DNA of 64,000 bases, from NCBI GenBank assembly GCA_958298945.1, contig OY282607.1, positions 48,523,020-48,587,019 of the forward strand, written 5' to 3'. This DNA comes from Atherix ibis. Lineage: Eukaryota; Arthropoda; Insecta; Diptera; Athericidae. Positions 11,372 through 23,640 of this stretch are shown piece after piece. Each line of letters begins with the position of its first letter. The stretch's first letter is position 1. A model generated the notes under the pieces. That model was not told the origin of the DNA, ran no database searches, and saw nothing but the letters and a program-made list of their open reading frames with translations. The position numbers were made by a program, and so were the translations under genes.

Positions 11372-13200
11372 TATTTCACTGAAGAACTGAGTGAAATTTA
11401 ATATATCCAAAAATCCACATTATGAATCCACAATCTTTAATGACAGTTGCATAACAAAAACTGAAAGACATCCTATTATTGATCTGTGCGTTATTTACTA
11501 TCATCGTTAATGTGGCGAAAATTTTATGTTTCCTTATGTGATGTCAGTAACTCCTTGTTTCCTTATGTGATGTTAGTAACTTGATGAAGCCAATATATAC
11601 AAGGCATAGATCTCGTATACGGACAGGCGCTTCTAAATCGTCGATGAGCCTTCTATATGGAATACAGTAATAATCGGCAAATTAATAGAACACTCGATTT
11701 TATTTATTTTATCGCATTTCTTATACACAGTATTATAAGGATGGTTTATTATATATTCTTCATTAGCAATACTTAACAGTTTACCTTGAGAATCCTTTTC
11801 AAACGTTCTGATCTTTACAAGATCGTGCAATCCTTAAGCTCTAGGGCGCTCAAAAACCATCAACCGCCAAGTAATCAGCACAATTACAGCTCGAAATGTA
11901 CGAAAAATGCATACAAAATTATCTTAAAAGGATCGAGTTCTGCTTTAAAATTATTATAGTACTTTTTAATAATTCGCTCAGACAGGTTTTTTAAATATTT
12001 CGTTACATTTATTTATTTTTACTTCTATTAAGTATAATGCAAACCGAAATAACACACTATTATTTAAAACAACGAAGCCTGATATATAAAGAGAAATAAT
12101 CCTGATGTATTCAGTCTCTCCTTTACTGTAAAAGTATTAAAAATTATAGTTTAAAATAATTAGTGTATATTGCTTAATAATAACTTATGGATTAAAAATT
12201 GTGTGCTTTAGATGTTTTTATAATTATGACTAGTTCTACGGCATTAAGAAACTAATATTCATAAAATTGTATTAGTTGAAAATTTTTACAAAACGATAAC
12301 TTTTTTATATAAATTTTCGTAAGTAGTTTCTAACAATTGTAAAATGTTCCTCTAAATATCCGTTTGTTAAAAAATTTCCCAGATAAAGTTGAATTTTCCA
12401 GCAATTTGGAAAAGTATATGCGGCAATTATTTACAAGACTAGAATTGTTCGGTAATTGTTTACACCGTAATTATAATACGCGGAGTTGTTTACCATTCTA
12501 TCTTAGATTTTATCTTTATATCTTATAAGAAAAGATTTCAGTCAAGGTTTTTACTCATAATATTTGTGTAAAGATTCCCATCAGTTTTTTTTTTTAAATA
12601 TTGCATTAATCGAAATGCGAAATCCGGTGCAAGGCTAGTATTCACAAATAATCGTTAAGACATTCAAATTTGAATATGTCTACAAAATAACTTAGTAGTT
12701 TTCCACAGAAGACAATACCAGTATTGCGAATTATGCTATTTATATTTTATTTTTGATTAAACATAATATTGTCTTATAAATAATTTTGTTCGAATATTTT
12801 TTCACAACTATAATTAAAATTTACTCCATAGAAATATTTCCGTTCATTTCAGATAACCTTTTTTTCGAATCCCATAACTTTTCTATAATTACTATTAAAA
12901 AATATTATTAATTTACTTATACATTTTTAAGTTAATTTCCATTTATATGAAATTTTTATAAATCTTATTCTTATCTTAATGATTTTATGTAGTTAAGAAA
13001 ATCGAAATGGATTTTTATACTTGCATTTAAGTGACAACCCATTTTTTATCTAAATTTAATAATTAATTGATATTTAAATAATTAATAAATAAATTTAAAA
13101 TAATAAACTAAAATTACAGATGACTTTTATTTATTAAGTTAAAATTAAAATACATACAAAAAAAAATTTACAAATATAATAACACTGCACAAGAGCACTA
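11372..13200. other. AT-rich non-coding sequence
   Basis: No coding similarity or clear repeat structure. GTTTCCTTATGTGATGT occurs twice at about 11528-11572, a short direct repeat. Confidence 0.5.
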
Positions 13201-13259
13201 ATTTATTATTTTTCTTATTCAAATGATGATTCTGACACTTTACTGTGTGGTACTGCTAT

Positions 13260-13640
13260 TACACCCTTGCGGAAAGATGCTCTATGAAGTTATTATCCAC
13301 CTGTCCTCACAATATTCTTGACATTCTTGATTATTTAATAACAACTCGTAGGAACTCCACCAATTCCCTCTTAGATCTGAATTCAAACTTATAGTCAAAT
13401 TCTCGTTATCGCAGATACCCAACTTATTCTATTGGAATAAAATCCAATATTCAAAAACTAATATGGAAGTAAATACTTACACTTGGGACAAAGCTTGAAA
13501 ACAAAGCAAGAAATAGATGACAAGCTTACCAAAAACACATTATTTAACATTATGGTCAATCAAAGAAAAACGCAAAGTAAGAACTTGTTACCAGCAGACA
13601 GGAATGCTCAGCGACGAAACAAAACGTACATAATGTAATA
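13260..13640 (+). mobile_element. jockey-like fragment, end of endonuclease and linker
   Basis: Across frames this reads like the end of a jockey AP-endonuclease and the linker before the RT: CPHNILDILDYLITT, then LLDLNSNL (compare the family SDLxSDHxPV block), then SLKTKQEIDDKLTKNT (compare the LKTxEDIDxAxxxLT block). There are many frameshifts. The assignment rests on motif order only. Confidence 0.4.
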
Positions 13641-13956
13641 GAAAAATTCAATACAGGGTGCTTTACTAAACTACACTTTATCACTCAAAAAAATAGAACA
13701 CTGTGAACAGATATAAGACCACTTTTATCTCACACGAAAACAACGCGCTACTTACAAAAAAAAGTGGAAGTCGCTCCAAAACTGAAAAAACAACGCAGAA
13801 ACTTGTACTCTACACGAAAAGATACTAAACAAAATAAATTCTACTAAAGTCGAATCAGAATTGAATATTTTCTTATCAATTAGGCTCATTTTGAAAGATC
13901 CCGGATGATGTCTGATTACCACTAACATAATCAAATAACTACCTAAAAGGGCGATA

Positions 13957-15223
13957 GTCTAGGGTCGTTCAATAAGTCCTTAGAAAATCCGAAAAATTGC
14001 GCTCGTAGTGTCGGTAAAGATAGCATTATCGACAGGAAAGCTGTCGAAATTTCAGCTCGATCCATAGCGTAGGTCAATTTCTATCGTCGATTAAAGTTAA
14101 CGACATTTATTTGTGCATAACAATGGAAAAAAGCGAGTTTAGGGCTGTCATCAAACATCTTCATTTGAAAGGCTTAAGCGCGAAAGAAATCAAAGCCGAG
14201 TTGGATGCGCCTTTGTTTGCGACGGTTTACAATTGGGTGAATGAATTTAAACGTGGCCGTTCATCCACAAAAGATGAACATAGTTCATGACGCCCAGTTG
14301 AGGTGTCTACTCCTGAAACCATCGACAAAATCCACGATCTGATTTTGAACGATCGGCGAATTAAAGTGCGCGAATTAGTTGAGGCCACGGGCATATCACA
14401 AGGTACAGTCGCTTCAATTTTGCATGAAAAATTGTCTGTGAAAAAAATTTCGGCAAGATGGGTGCCGCGTTTGCTCTCAGAGGAGAATAAGCGCAATGGT
14501 GTAGTGGACTCTGAGGCTATGTTGGCACTCTTTCATCGCAGTCCTGCCGAATTCCTTCGTCGATATGTCACTGTGGACGAAACCTTGATACACTACTACA
14601 CTCCAGAAACGAAGAGACAGTCATCACAGTGGATTTTCAAGGGTGAACGGGCTCCGAAGAAGGCAAAAACTGTGCCATCGGCCGGCAAGGTGATGGCCAC
14701 GGTCTTTTGGGATTCGCAGGGCATCATTTTTATCGACTACTTGGAAAAAGGAAAAACAATAACAGGAGCGTATTACGCGTCGTTATTGCAACGGTTGAGC
14801 GAGGAAATCAAAGAGAAACGCCCCCATCTGAAGAAGAAAAAAATCCTCTTGCATCAGGACAATGCGCGTGTGCACACCTGCGCTGTTTCCATGGCCAAAA
14901 TTGTGGAATTGAGACAGGAATTGTTGCAGCATCCCGCTTATTCATCAGATTTGGCCCCGAGTGACTATTTTCTTTTCCCCAATCTGAAGAAATGGCTTGG
15001 CGGACGACGGTTCACTTCGAACGAGGACGTCATTGCTCAAACGGATGAGTATTTTGCAGAACTTCCGAAATCCTATTTTTTGGACGGGATAAAAATTTTG
15101 GAAAAACGGTTGGAAAAGTGTATAGAGCAAAAAGGAGATTATGTTGAAAAATAAAGAATCATTGAAAAATAAAGAATCAAGATTTTTTCCATCTTTTTCT
15201 AAGGACATATTGAACGACCCTCG
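13957..15223 (+). mobile_element. mariner family A, copy A2
   Basis: The 3' end GAACGACCCTCG is followed by TA (15224-15225). The 5' end AGGGTCGTTCAATAAGTCC starts at about 13957 with its outermost bases changed. Internal sequence is near-identical to A3. Confidence 0.85.
14123..15154 (+). pseudogene. mariner family A transposase with one nonsense codon (A2)
   Basis: This is the least damaged family A frame. It runs from MEKSEFRAVIKHLHLKGL at 14123 to GDYVEK at 15154 in one frame, interrupted only by TGA at 14288-14290, where the other copies have GGA (Gly of SGRP). An 18-base in-frame deletion removes six residues after AELDA. The first catalytic motif is VTVDETL (Trp of the family DETW changed to Leu), the second LLHQDNARVHT and the third YSSDLAPSDYFLFP. 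All three Asp residues of DD34D are present. An internal restart at 14303 would lack the first DNA-binding helices. Confidence 0.88.
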
Positions 15224-15344
15224 TACATTTATCCTTCAAAAAAGCTATTTCACAATGCTTTGAAAATTTACAATAATTTAGATAATTGCTGAGTACAGTA
15301 ATATTATATTATTTAACGTGACTTATTTGTCGTTAAACATAAAA

Positions 15345-16897
15345 CCATGAGTCGCCTACTACCATAGGGATTGAGTTACGCTCAATCAACGCACCACCAT
15401 TACTAGTAGTTTAAAGTCAGTAACCAGTTAGAAGCTGATTACTCCAACTGTTAGTGGCGAGGACTATCTAAACCTATACTGTTATAAGTAGTGACAGCCC
15501 CCGAGATAATAGACCGTACGCGCGATATGGGTATCAACCACAGCCACTGCGTGGCTGCCTAAAGCGCCTCACCATTGTCGGGCACAGTGTGTTCCAACAC
15601 CATGGAGCACCCCGACACCCGTGGTACCAATTTTTGTTTTAAGAGTACTTTGGTTTATACTCCACTCATTGAGCTAAGCCAGCTCAGGTATGCGGGTTCG
15701 CCATGACCCGAAAGTACAACTGGAATCGACCTTGATCTTTCACCCGGTTGTAGCCACCCTAGGTGTCATTCACACACTCATTCACGCACCATTCTCGATG
15801 TCCTCCCAAATAGTGCCACGGCAAATCTATTCAGTCATTCATACCGTTCTCTCGTACCTAACACTCCACTCACATTCACACCCTCATCATTTAACATGAT
15901 GCTTCATGCACCCAAGTCACGCAAATCCCCGTACAGGCCACACTCAATTAGAACATGCTTGGCTCTCTCCTCCGCCGCTCCACAAGGACATCTAGCCTTT
16001 GCATCCAAACCACGCCTGTACAGGAACCCATTCATACTGTCGTTTCGCGTGAGTAAATACCTAAGGTACAGACCAAATTCAAATCCATACGCAGATGCAA
16101 AGCACACATCCGAAATTAACATGTGCGTCCATCTGCCATTCACACTCATTCCATCGACGTTGCCTAATTTAATACATTCTATTCAGGAACAGTACACGCC
16201 GCTGGCGTGGACTAAGATCCTAAACTTCTTCAATCATAACCGTACAACCAGTAAGCGGGATGCCTCGCCATAGACGGTAGTTAATACTTCCACGCAGCAC
16301 ATCCAGGTCCCATGGAATCTCTCCCATGAGAACCTGCATCGCATCGGTTGAGACGGTTTTACATACATTCAAACATGCAAACAAAGTCAGACGCTAAACT
16401 GAATTTATGCCCACCCTTGCATTCTGGTGGAGCATAATGTCGTCCATATACACGACGCATACATTGCACACGGAACAAATACACCCTTGTAAAGGACTTT
16501 CACCGCTCTGGATCGAAGTCCCCATTCTTTGCGAAATACTCGCACCAGCATGCCAACCAAACCGACCACCCGCTTTCTTATATGTTGAAATTTCTCTCTC
16601 TCCAAGGTAACGTACTTCCCGCGCGTATCGGACCCCGACCGCCTCTAAACGAATATTGGGTGGCCTACTGTCCGCAAAAAAAACCCTTCAGCACAACATA
16701 CACACAGTTTTCCTTTCTGAAACATTCACTCCAGTCTATTCCCCCATTTAGACACCATCTGCATATAGAGGCTTCCCGCTACCTACTCTACCTCTCAATC
16801 AGAAGCAGAAGATCATTCGCATATGTGATCACACCGCAACCGGTCTCCTCCAACTGCACCAAGAGACCGTTCATCATTATATTCCAAATGGCGGGGC
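15345..16897 (-). mobile_element. R1-clade retrotransposon, 5'-truncated copy (3' half)
   Basis: This minus-strand, GC-richer block is the 3' half of the family whose 5' half lies at 42.2-44.4 kb. The two overlap between about 16600-16897 and 42280-42575 and share long near-identical stretches there, including CATACACACAGTTTTCC. ORF2 pieces are LVRVFRKEWGLRSRAVKVLYKG and ASCIWTT (RT thumb), GRWTHMLISDV and LYLRYLLTRNDSMNGFLYR, then the finger CPCGAAEERAKHVLIEC. The 3' UTR (15345-15700) includes TGAGCTGGCTTAGCTCA read on the minus strand. No poly(A)-like tail is visible. Confidence 0.8.
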
Positions 16898-17165
16898 CGG
16901 CCACTGAATTTGCTGAGTCCAATAGCCCAATAAACTGCCCCACATCCTACAGACCAATAAATCTCTTTTCTTTCTTGTCAAAAATCTTCGAAAAAATATT
17001 CCTCCGCCATTTGGTTCCCGGTCCAAAGATGCCACTACCAAAAAGTGTTATCGAAAAGACTATTTTCCCAACGTATTTGTAAATATAAGTCAAGCTTTTG
17101 ACCAAATATGATACCCGGGTTTATCATGCAAACTGAAAAGGGTCCTTCCTTCTGTGCATATAGGG
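16898..17165 (+). mobile_element. jockey-like RT fragment with internal deletion
   Basis: Plus strand. PTSYRPINLFSFLSKIFEKI matches the RT finger start (SYRPISLL...LSKxFEK). After a deletion, NISQAFDQI and YPGLSCKLKRVLPS match the catalytic motif A block (LDISQAFDRVWHRGLLWKLKRFLPS) of the copy at 30.6 kb. It directly abuts the R1 copy. Confidence 0.7.
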
Positions 17166-17699
17166 TTTTTAATTTTTTTAAATTTTGAATGAAACAAGCT
17201 TTTTGTATGAAAATTTTGTCATTCTGAAAATATGTTGTAGAGACTTTACAATTAATGAATAAAAAATAATATCGGGCAAATGTCTAGCACGACTACGTTT
17301 ACAAACATCGATCATTTCGATCACATATTAGCATAATTGTGGCTCTATTTGACGGATGACTCAGTTGAAATTGGTTTATACTCTTAACTTTGTGTGTGCA
17401 CTATTCTCATAAGCGTTATCTTTCGCATCGCCCTACAATTATCCTTATTTTCCTTTCATAACAATTGATATTGAAAAAATTTAATATACAATACATAAAA
17501 AAATAATATCAAAATTGAAAATATAAAAAAAATAATATTAATAAAATTCAAAAAGGGCTTTTAAAAAAAAATTTAAAATAATTAATTTTTAATTTTTAAA
17601 GCTTTGGACTAAAATATGACCAAAGCTTAAAAGTTAAAAATTAAATAAGATCAATTGTTTATCTTTTCAATAGCAACTTGACACTTTTGATTTCTTACT
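17166..17699. other. AT-rich non-coding sequence
   Basis: Nothing firmly recognised. A less AT-rich patch at 17275-17440 could be the 5' part of the adjacent DD41D element, but I cannot show it. Confidence 0.4.
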
Positions 17700-17700
17700 T

Positions 17701-17770
17701 TAGTTCTTGAGTTAACTTGATCTTAAGTTCTTGCGTTAACTTAAGATCAAGTTAACTTAAGAACTAAAGC
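17701..17770. repeat. 32-bp near-perfect palindrome at the broken 5' end of a DD41D element
   Basis: CTTTAGTTCTTGAGTTAACT...AAGTT is followed after a short loop by its inverse ending AAGAACTAAAG, with one mismatch in 32. The right arm is transposase coding sequence (reads ELKP before LDHMKRRTF). The left arm is an inverted duplicate of that coding sequence and keeps the CAA (Gln) codon that has become TAA in the right arm. Confidence 0.8.
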
Positions 17771-18461
17771 CACTTGACCATATGAAGCGACGCACGTTCT
17801 CAGATTGGGCTCTAGAGAAGTTTGCCGAAAATAACGACTTTCATCGCAAAATCATCTTCAGCGATGAAGCGCATTTTTGGTTGAATGGCTTCGCCAACAA
17901 ACAAAACATGCTTTATTGGACTGCTGCAAACCCTCATGTGCTTTATGAAACACCACTTCATCCATAAAAAGTGACTGTATGGTGCGGTTTTCATGCCGGT
18001 GGCGTCATTGGGCCATTTTGCTTCGTTGATGAAAATAACCGTCACGTTACAGTCAATGGTGAACGGTACAGAGACATGTTGCAGCGTTATTTCTTTGATC
18101 AATTGCATGGGCTGGACAGCAGTGATATGTGGTTTCAACAAGACGGTGCCACATCCCACACAGCGGGAGAAACAATCGACTTATTGAAGTCCAAGTTCGG
18201 TGAACGTGTTATATCGAGAAAAGGTCCTGTCGATTGGCCGCCGAGATCTTGTAATTTAACACCTCTAGACTTTTTTCTGTAGGGCTACGTTAAATCGATG
18301 GTCTATGCCAAAAAGCCGGCGCCGTTAGAGCACCTCAGAGCCAACATCGAACGAGAAATAGCGGCCATTCCCGTCGAGTCATCGAAAATTGGCTTCAACG
18401 AATCGACCGCTGCAAGCGTGTCCGTGGTGAACATATGACCGAAGTCGAGTTCCATTCATAA
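17763..18461 (+). pseudogene. DD41D transposase, C-terminal 230 residues, broken
   Basis: Motifs in order: LDHMKRRTFSDWALEKFAE, IIFSDEAHFWLNGFANKQN (first Asp), VTVWCGFHAGGVIGPFCF, VNGERYRDML, MWFQQDGATSHTA (second Asp), VDWPPRSCNLTPLDFFL (third Asp). The second and third Asp are 41 residues apart, the signature of the DD41D (rosa) group of the Tc1/mariner superfamily. Defects are TAA after PLHP (17965), TAG where the family has Trp (FFLxGYVK, about 18281) and a frameshift near 18375, after which RVIENWLQRIDRCKR and HMTEVEFHS finish the protein. Confidence 0.85.
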
Positions 18462-18545
18462 TTGCATTGATTGTACTTTAAGCCAATAATAAAAGTTTTG
18501 CTATATCTCAAATGGTTTGCAAGATATTTAAAAAAAAAAGTTGTC
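17763..18545 (+). mobile_element. DD41D-type (rosa-like) mariner, 5'-truncated
   Basis: The second half of a DD41D transposase element. It begins inside the coding sequence at the palindrome and ends in the AT-rich 3' flank after the stop at 18461. Terminal repeats were not identified. Confidence 0.75.
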
Positions 18546-18721
18546 AAGTTCTTATTCAAAAACCCTTTATTAAGATAGGGGTAAAATATATGTTTAATTT
18601 ACACCATAATGTATAGTAGTAGATTTCCTGTTTCTATATTATTAAACTTCAACAACCAAACTTTACCTTCACGTAATACTGTTATATAGAGTTCGAATCC
18701 GTCTAACTATAACTGGTAATT

Positions 18722-18810
18722 TATTAAATCGATTGTTTTTTGGACAGTGTGGCACGTAAAGCCATCTTGTTGAAACCACATGTCGTCGACTTTCTTTCTA
18801 AGAAGTGCTC
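18722..18810 (-). mobile_element. short DD41D-type relic
   Basis: Minus-strand translation gives VDDMWFQQDGFTCHTVQKTI, matching the second catalytic block (MWFQQDGATSHTA) of the neighbour at 18.1 kb in opposite orientation. Flanks show no further similarity. Confidence 0.6.
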
Positions 18811-21800
18811 TTTCTATTATGGGACTCCTGCAGTCAACAATTCCTTATCCACGTCATCATTTTAATTTTCAAAACGATCTAATATGCTCCATAAAATTTA
18901 ACAACTTGTAATTGCTCCCTTCAACTTACGTTCGACCAGTTTCTTTAGAGAAGCTGTCAATGCCAACCCACAAGAAGCGTGAAGTTGCCAAGTGTCACCA
19001 TTTTTCTTTGGTATCTTTTACAGAATTATTACCAGAGATACAGGGTACGCACTTGCTTATTAGTGTTTCGGCTATTTCGCTGAAATTAAATATGATTAAC
19101 ATAATCTGTCATCATGAAGTGAGAACTTACCCACTGGTCCATTGCCAATAGAAAAAATTTGCTCCACGTTGAAACTCTTTACAATTAATTGATCAATGTT
19201 ATGTTTCGAAAAAAAAAATTTAATTTGTAGTCTTTCCCTAGCTTGTAGTTCAATATAAAGATGAAATTAATCGACTTTATTCATAAACAACTAGAAAATC
19301 GGGAAAACTACGAGTATCTATCAATCACAAAAACAAGACGGCTGGCCACCCTATTATGCCGATTAATGTTATAAATGTGATTAGTAGAAAATTGAAAGCA
19401 AATCTCCTATTCTGACATATCAGTATGTCGTTGCACTCGGATTTATTTTTTTTGGCTACATTTTTCGAACTTTCACTTTTTTTTTATCGCCACGATATTT
19501 ATATTGTATTAATCTTTTAGACTCGTAACATTATCGTTCAATCTTAACGGCAAAACGTGAAGCTCGAAACCAACCTGGTTCATATTCTCAGTGAAAGTTA
19601 GTCAAGATTTACATCGACCACAACTGATTCTCACTAAGGCCCTGAAAATTGAACGTTGAATATTCGTCGATGTTGCATATCGAACATCAGTTTTTAAGGC
19701 CACACGGTTAAACTTTTAACATTAAGCACAAATAAATGTATACGAGAGTGTACTTAGTCTTATTATTATTTTTTTTTGATTTTATTTCTAACCCAGATTA
19801 TAATGGGATTTGATCAATTTCGTATTATGTTCAATTCGTTAGAAATTGTGTTTTTCGTTTTTTTTTTTGCTGAATAACAAAACTTTAAAGCTTGCAAAAT
19901 ATTTGCGAAGAGTAACCGATAACCTCACTAACGAAGCATAGATTATGAAAGTGGATTTATACATTTATAAAGAGAAGCATGAATATTTTTCGTAATTTTG
20001 GACTTATTATGACCTCTACTTTAATATTTGAATCGACTAAAATTATGTATTATAAAGACTTAAAAATGTATAAAATATTTTTAAAAAAAGCCACAATTCA
20101 ATTAAAAGTATGATTTAATAAAAAAGGGTATTCCAATTGGTACTGTATAATATATTTTAAAAGTAAAGAATTTTAGTGCGAATTGGCATTAGGCGGACGA
20201 GGCAATTGTTACATTGTCAAGAGGTCAACAAATGCCAAGTTAGACATCGGCACTTAAATTGAGTTTGTTGATTTCTTCACTAACAAAATTATTTACTGAA
20301 AAATATTATTTTTAACTCGTGCTGGCTTGTCTGGAAATTAAGTATTTGCAAAATTTACAAAGCTTCTTTAGAAACACTATGTGTATTTACATTCCAACTA
20401 AAATTACTAAAAGAAATTTAGAAAACAATTTAATTGCATAAACGAGGAAAATATTTTTACTATTATTTGAGTGAATTTTTTTTCAGGTAATAGTATTAAA
20501 ATTGATAACAAAATATACTTTTCATGCTGTTAGTCATACATTCTACCTTAAATATTTTATTCAACTTAAAGTTCAATCTTACTCTTACGTCACTTCAGTA
20601 TATCATATGACGTAATTGCATACTCTTAAATTTAGTAACAATAAACGCTTCTATATTCGCAAAATATCGATTGAAAATTACATCCACTAATGTTTACAAT
20701 AATTAAGGTTGATATTTTATAGCTTTTTACATCTATTCTATAAAAGTATCGATTGCGTATCATATAAATATGTTATCATATCAGTATAGATCCGTAGGCT
20801 GGTAGAGAGTTGCATGTAGCAGGCGGCACTGAACGTATCACCTAAACTATACGTATTGATGACCCAGTTGGCGCGCCAATTATTATTCAACGGATATGTT
20901 AATTTTCAACTTAAATATATTCTTCTATGGACATGTTGTACTCACAACCGTTTCCTGTATTATTTAATAAGAAAGTCAAAAGTAAAAGTTATTTGAAACT
21001 TTTAACATTTCCATCTGACCCATCATAGTTATTTTGCTTTCTTGAGCTTTTTCGAATACAATATATAAGATGAGATGGTCTTTTTTAGATTGGAAATATT
21101 TCACTACAAATCTGTACAAAAGAAATAGCAAGATTATCCGTAGCTTTATATAAAATCTTAGAAAATAGTTATTTTCTTTCTTTTATAAATCTTCAAATTT
21201 TACTATTTTGGAGACTAATACAGATTTATATTTACGTTCAAAAAAAAAAATTATTGCTATTGGCATTTTACAATAATTTAATTTAATAGTGGAAATTTTC
21301 TACATTTCAACATAAAGAAACTATTTTAAATAATTATACTGAGAAGTATTTTCTTTATTCTTAATTGAATAATTTCATGTCATTTGAGGAAAATTGTCTT
21401 TTTTTTACTTGTGAACTTTTCTTTTTTTTTTATAAGAGAAGATCAAGACAATTTATTCCTCATTTCCATACAATTTTGCTTTCGTAGAAAAAATTGGATT
21501 TGTTTTGAAATTTTTCATGAAATTACAAGTGTTTTGTATATTTAAATTTTTATATTTTTCCCAGAGAACTTCTGTTACAATATTAAACCCCAACGTAAAA
21601 AAGTTTAATTGATAACTAATCTTTTATAAAAAATAAAGATAATTTTTTTTTTGCAACAATAATATATTAAGAATGGTTAGTTTGTTAATTTTTAATATAT
21701 TTTATTTGTGCTATATTTATATAAATATAGATACAGAGTATTTCTGAGTCTCTTATAATCTTATAATATACAAATAAATAGCCTAATGACAGTTTTTATA

Positions 21801-21940
21801 CGGGGGCAGGTATAACAAGTAAGATAATAGATCTTATGACTTCGGTCGTAATATATTATAAGTTCTTTTTAAAGAAGAACTATGAGTGAAGCCGTAGGAA
21901 AAGCAGAGAAAAAAAAATTAAATATTAACTTATCTAAATA
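18811..21940. other. AT-rich non-coding sequence
   Basis: No gene recognised. The open frame at 18912-19151 has no similarity I can name. A less AT-rich patch at about 20785-20880 contains GGCGCGCC and is otherwise unexplained. Confidence 0.45.
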
Positions 21941-22057
21941 TAACTCTAAACGGCACTAACATTCCACAAAAAAAACGAGCGTTGGACTCATATTCGGTAA
22001 AAAGTTAACCTGGAACTTTTATACGAAAACTAAAAGAAGTGAACTTAACGGACTATA

Positions 22058-22963
22058 CGAGATCCGTTCAAAAAGTATCGGGAATTTTGAATTTCCGCGG
22101 TTTACGTATATTCGATTTTCGATTTTTTCATGTCTCTCACTTATGCTGACAAGTTCGGCCATTTTGAATGTTCAGTTAATTTTTGACAGCTACTTTGCTT
22201 GCACGTGTTTTGGCTCCTCTTAGATTTTTACCCATTCCAAAAAATAGATCAAAGAATCTATCTAATTTTGTGTAAAAAACAAAATTAATTGTGCGGACGC
22301 ATTCCGAATGTTGACTGTGGCATATGGTGAAGCTAGCTTGGACCGAAGTAACGTTTTTTGGTGGTACAAGATGTTCTCAGAGGGACGAGAAAATGCGAAC
22401 GACGAAAAGCGCGCCGGACGTCGAATGTGAAGATTTCGCTTACAGTTTTCTTCGATTGCAGGGGCGTGGTGCATCATGAGTTCTTGCCATAGGGCAGAAC
22501 GGTCAATAAGGAATATTACCTGCAAGTTATGCGCAAGTTGCACAAAGCAATCCGCCAGACACGCCCGGATTTTTGGAAGAACAAAAATTGGCTTTTGCAG
22601 CATGAAAACGCTCCTGCTCACGCATCGATGCTTGTGCGCGAATTTTTAGCCAAAAACAACACACTAATAACGCCGCAGCCACCGTATTCACCAGATCTGG
22701 CCACTGTGACTTATTCTTGTTCTCGAAACTGAAGAGCCCCATGAAAGGACAACGCTACGCTACGATTGAGGAGATAAAGACGGCATCGAAGGAGGAGCTG
22801 AACAAGATCACAAAAAATGATTTTTGAAGTGCTTCGAGGATTGGAAAAAACGTTGGCATAAGTGTATAATATCTGTTGGGGATTACTTTGAAGGGGACAA
22901 AATAGATATTCATGAATAAATAAATAATATTTGAAAAAAAAAAAAAATTTTGAACAGACCTCG
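22058..22963 (+). mobile_element. mariner family E, copy E1, internally deleted
   Basis: Complete ends: 5' CGAGATCCGTTCAAAAAGTA and 3' TTTTGAACAGACCTCG, flanked on both sides by TA (22056-22057, 22964-22965). At about 906 bp it has lost roughly a third of a full element. Confidence 0.85.
22244..22919 (+). pseudogene. mariner family E transposase, internally deleted (E1)
   Basis: DD34D mariner. The start codon is ATA where family copies have ATG (next codons DQRI). The N-terminal block WYKMFSEGRE is in one frame. A deletion then joins DEKRAGR directly to SNVKV, removing the helix-turn-helix end and the first catalytic Asp block (GDESW). The remainder reads VMRKLHKAIRQTRPDFWKNK, WLLQHENAPAHAS (second Asp changed to Glu-like HENA against family HDNA) and PPYSPDLA, then frameshifts to the DIHE end. 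Non-functional, with both inverted repeats intact. Confidence 0.8.
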
Positions 22964-23399
22964 TATTACTATACAATACGGTACTGAAACCGATATAGAA
23001 TTACGAACTTGAACTTTGGGTTTCGGCTAAGCATTCCAATTCCCATCGAATCCAAACCATACAATCCCGAATTCTTCGAAAAATTGTCAATGCTCCCCTT
23101 CATGGTAGATATAATGTTATCGATCGTGATCTAATTGTTCCCCATTCGTTCCTGAACTGTGCATCACTATTAGTTTAGCAAGAAAACTATTCACGTTCAC
23201 CCTTCCTGTATACGCTCTTAAACCTTTTAATATACACCCATTGACGTGATAACCTCGAGAGTTTTAATAAATCATGTTGTTCTTCAGGAAGCATCGATGG
23301 GTCCCCAAAAATGTCTTCAAAATTTTGTATTTTATCTAAAAAATTTGCTTTTTTTTAGCATTAAAATTTGAAAAAGAAAATAATTTAATAAAAATTATT

Positions 23400-23640
23400 A
23401 TTGTACAATGTCATAGATGTTAAGAGTACGGGCTTACTAAGCCTTACAGCAGGTACTTACCTGACTGCTGAGCGCACTAAAACGAGGGAAACCCCGGCTA
23501 AATATATTCTTTGTAACGGCACTTACCACGCCAATTTTAAAGATTGTACCACGTACAAGGGAACTCCAAAAGAAAATATTACCAAACAGACTAGCGCAAA
23601 TAATTGGACACAACCTAACCGTAAATAAAGGCCTCTCTTT
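23400..23640 (+). mobile_element. jockey-like ORF1 (Gag) zinc-knuckle fragment
   Basis: The open frame reads TRETPAKYILCNGTYHANF followed by KDCTTYKGTP. This matches the last CCHC knuckle of jockey-clade ORF1 (TPAKCxxCxxxHPANYxGCxVY), with the first Cys of the knuckle changed to Tyr. The frame ends at 23628 and is followed by an RT relic. Confidence 0.65.

Larger units (their letters stand above)
21944..23280 (+). mobile_element. jockey-like RT tail interrupted by mariner E1
   Basis: The left piece (21944-22057) reads YLNGTNIPQ-like and KRSELNGL. The right piece (from 22966) continues LLYNTVLKPI, YELELWVSAK, HRIQTIQSRILRKIVNAPL and RYNVIDRDLIVP. Compared with the copy at 30.6 kb (SKVLLYNTLLKPIWTYGLELWG), the two pieces are contiguous RT thumb sequence split by the E1 insertion, apart from an earlier deletion of about 20 residues. 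Stops are scattered. Confidence 0.7.

Noticed and set aside
15896..16273. 125-codon + strand open frame
   Set aside because: Antisense of the R1 zinc-finger tail (CPCGAAEERAKHVLIEC on the minus strand).
17812..18159. 115-codon minus-strand frame
   Set aside because: Shadow of the DD41D transposase on the + strand.
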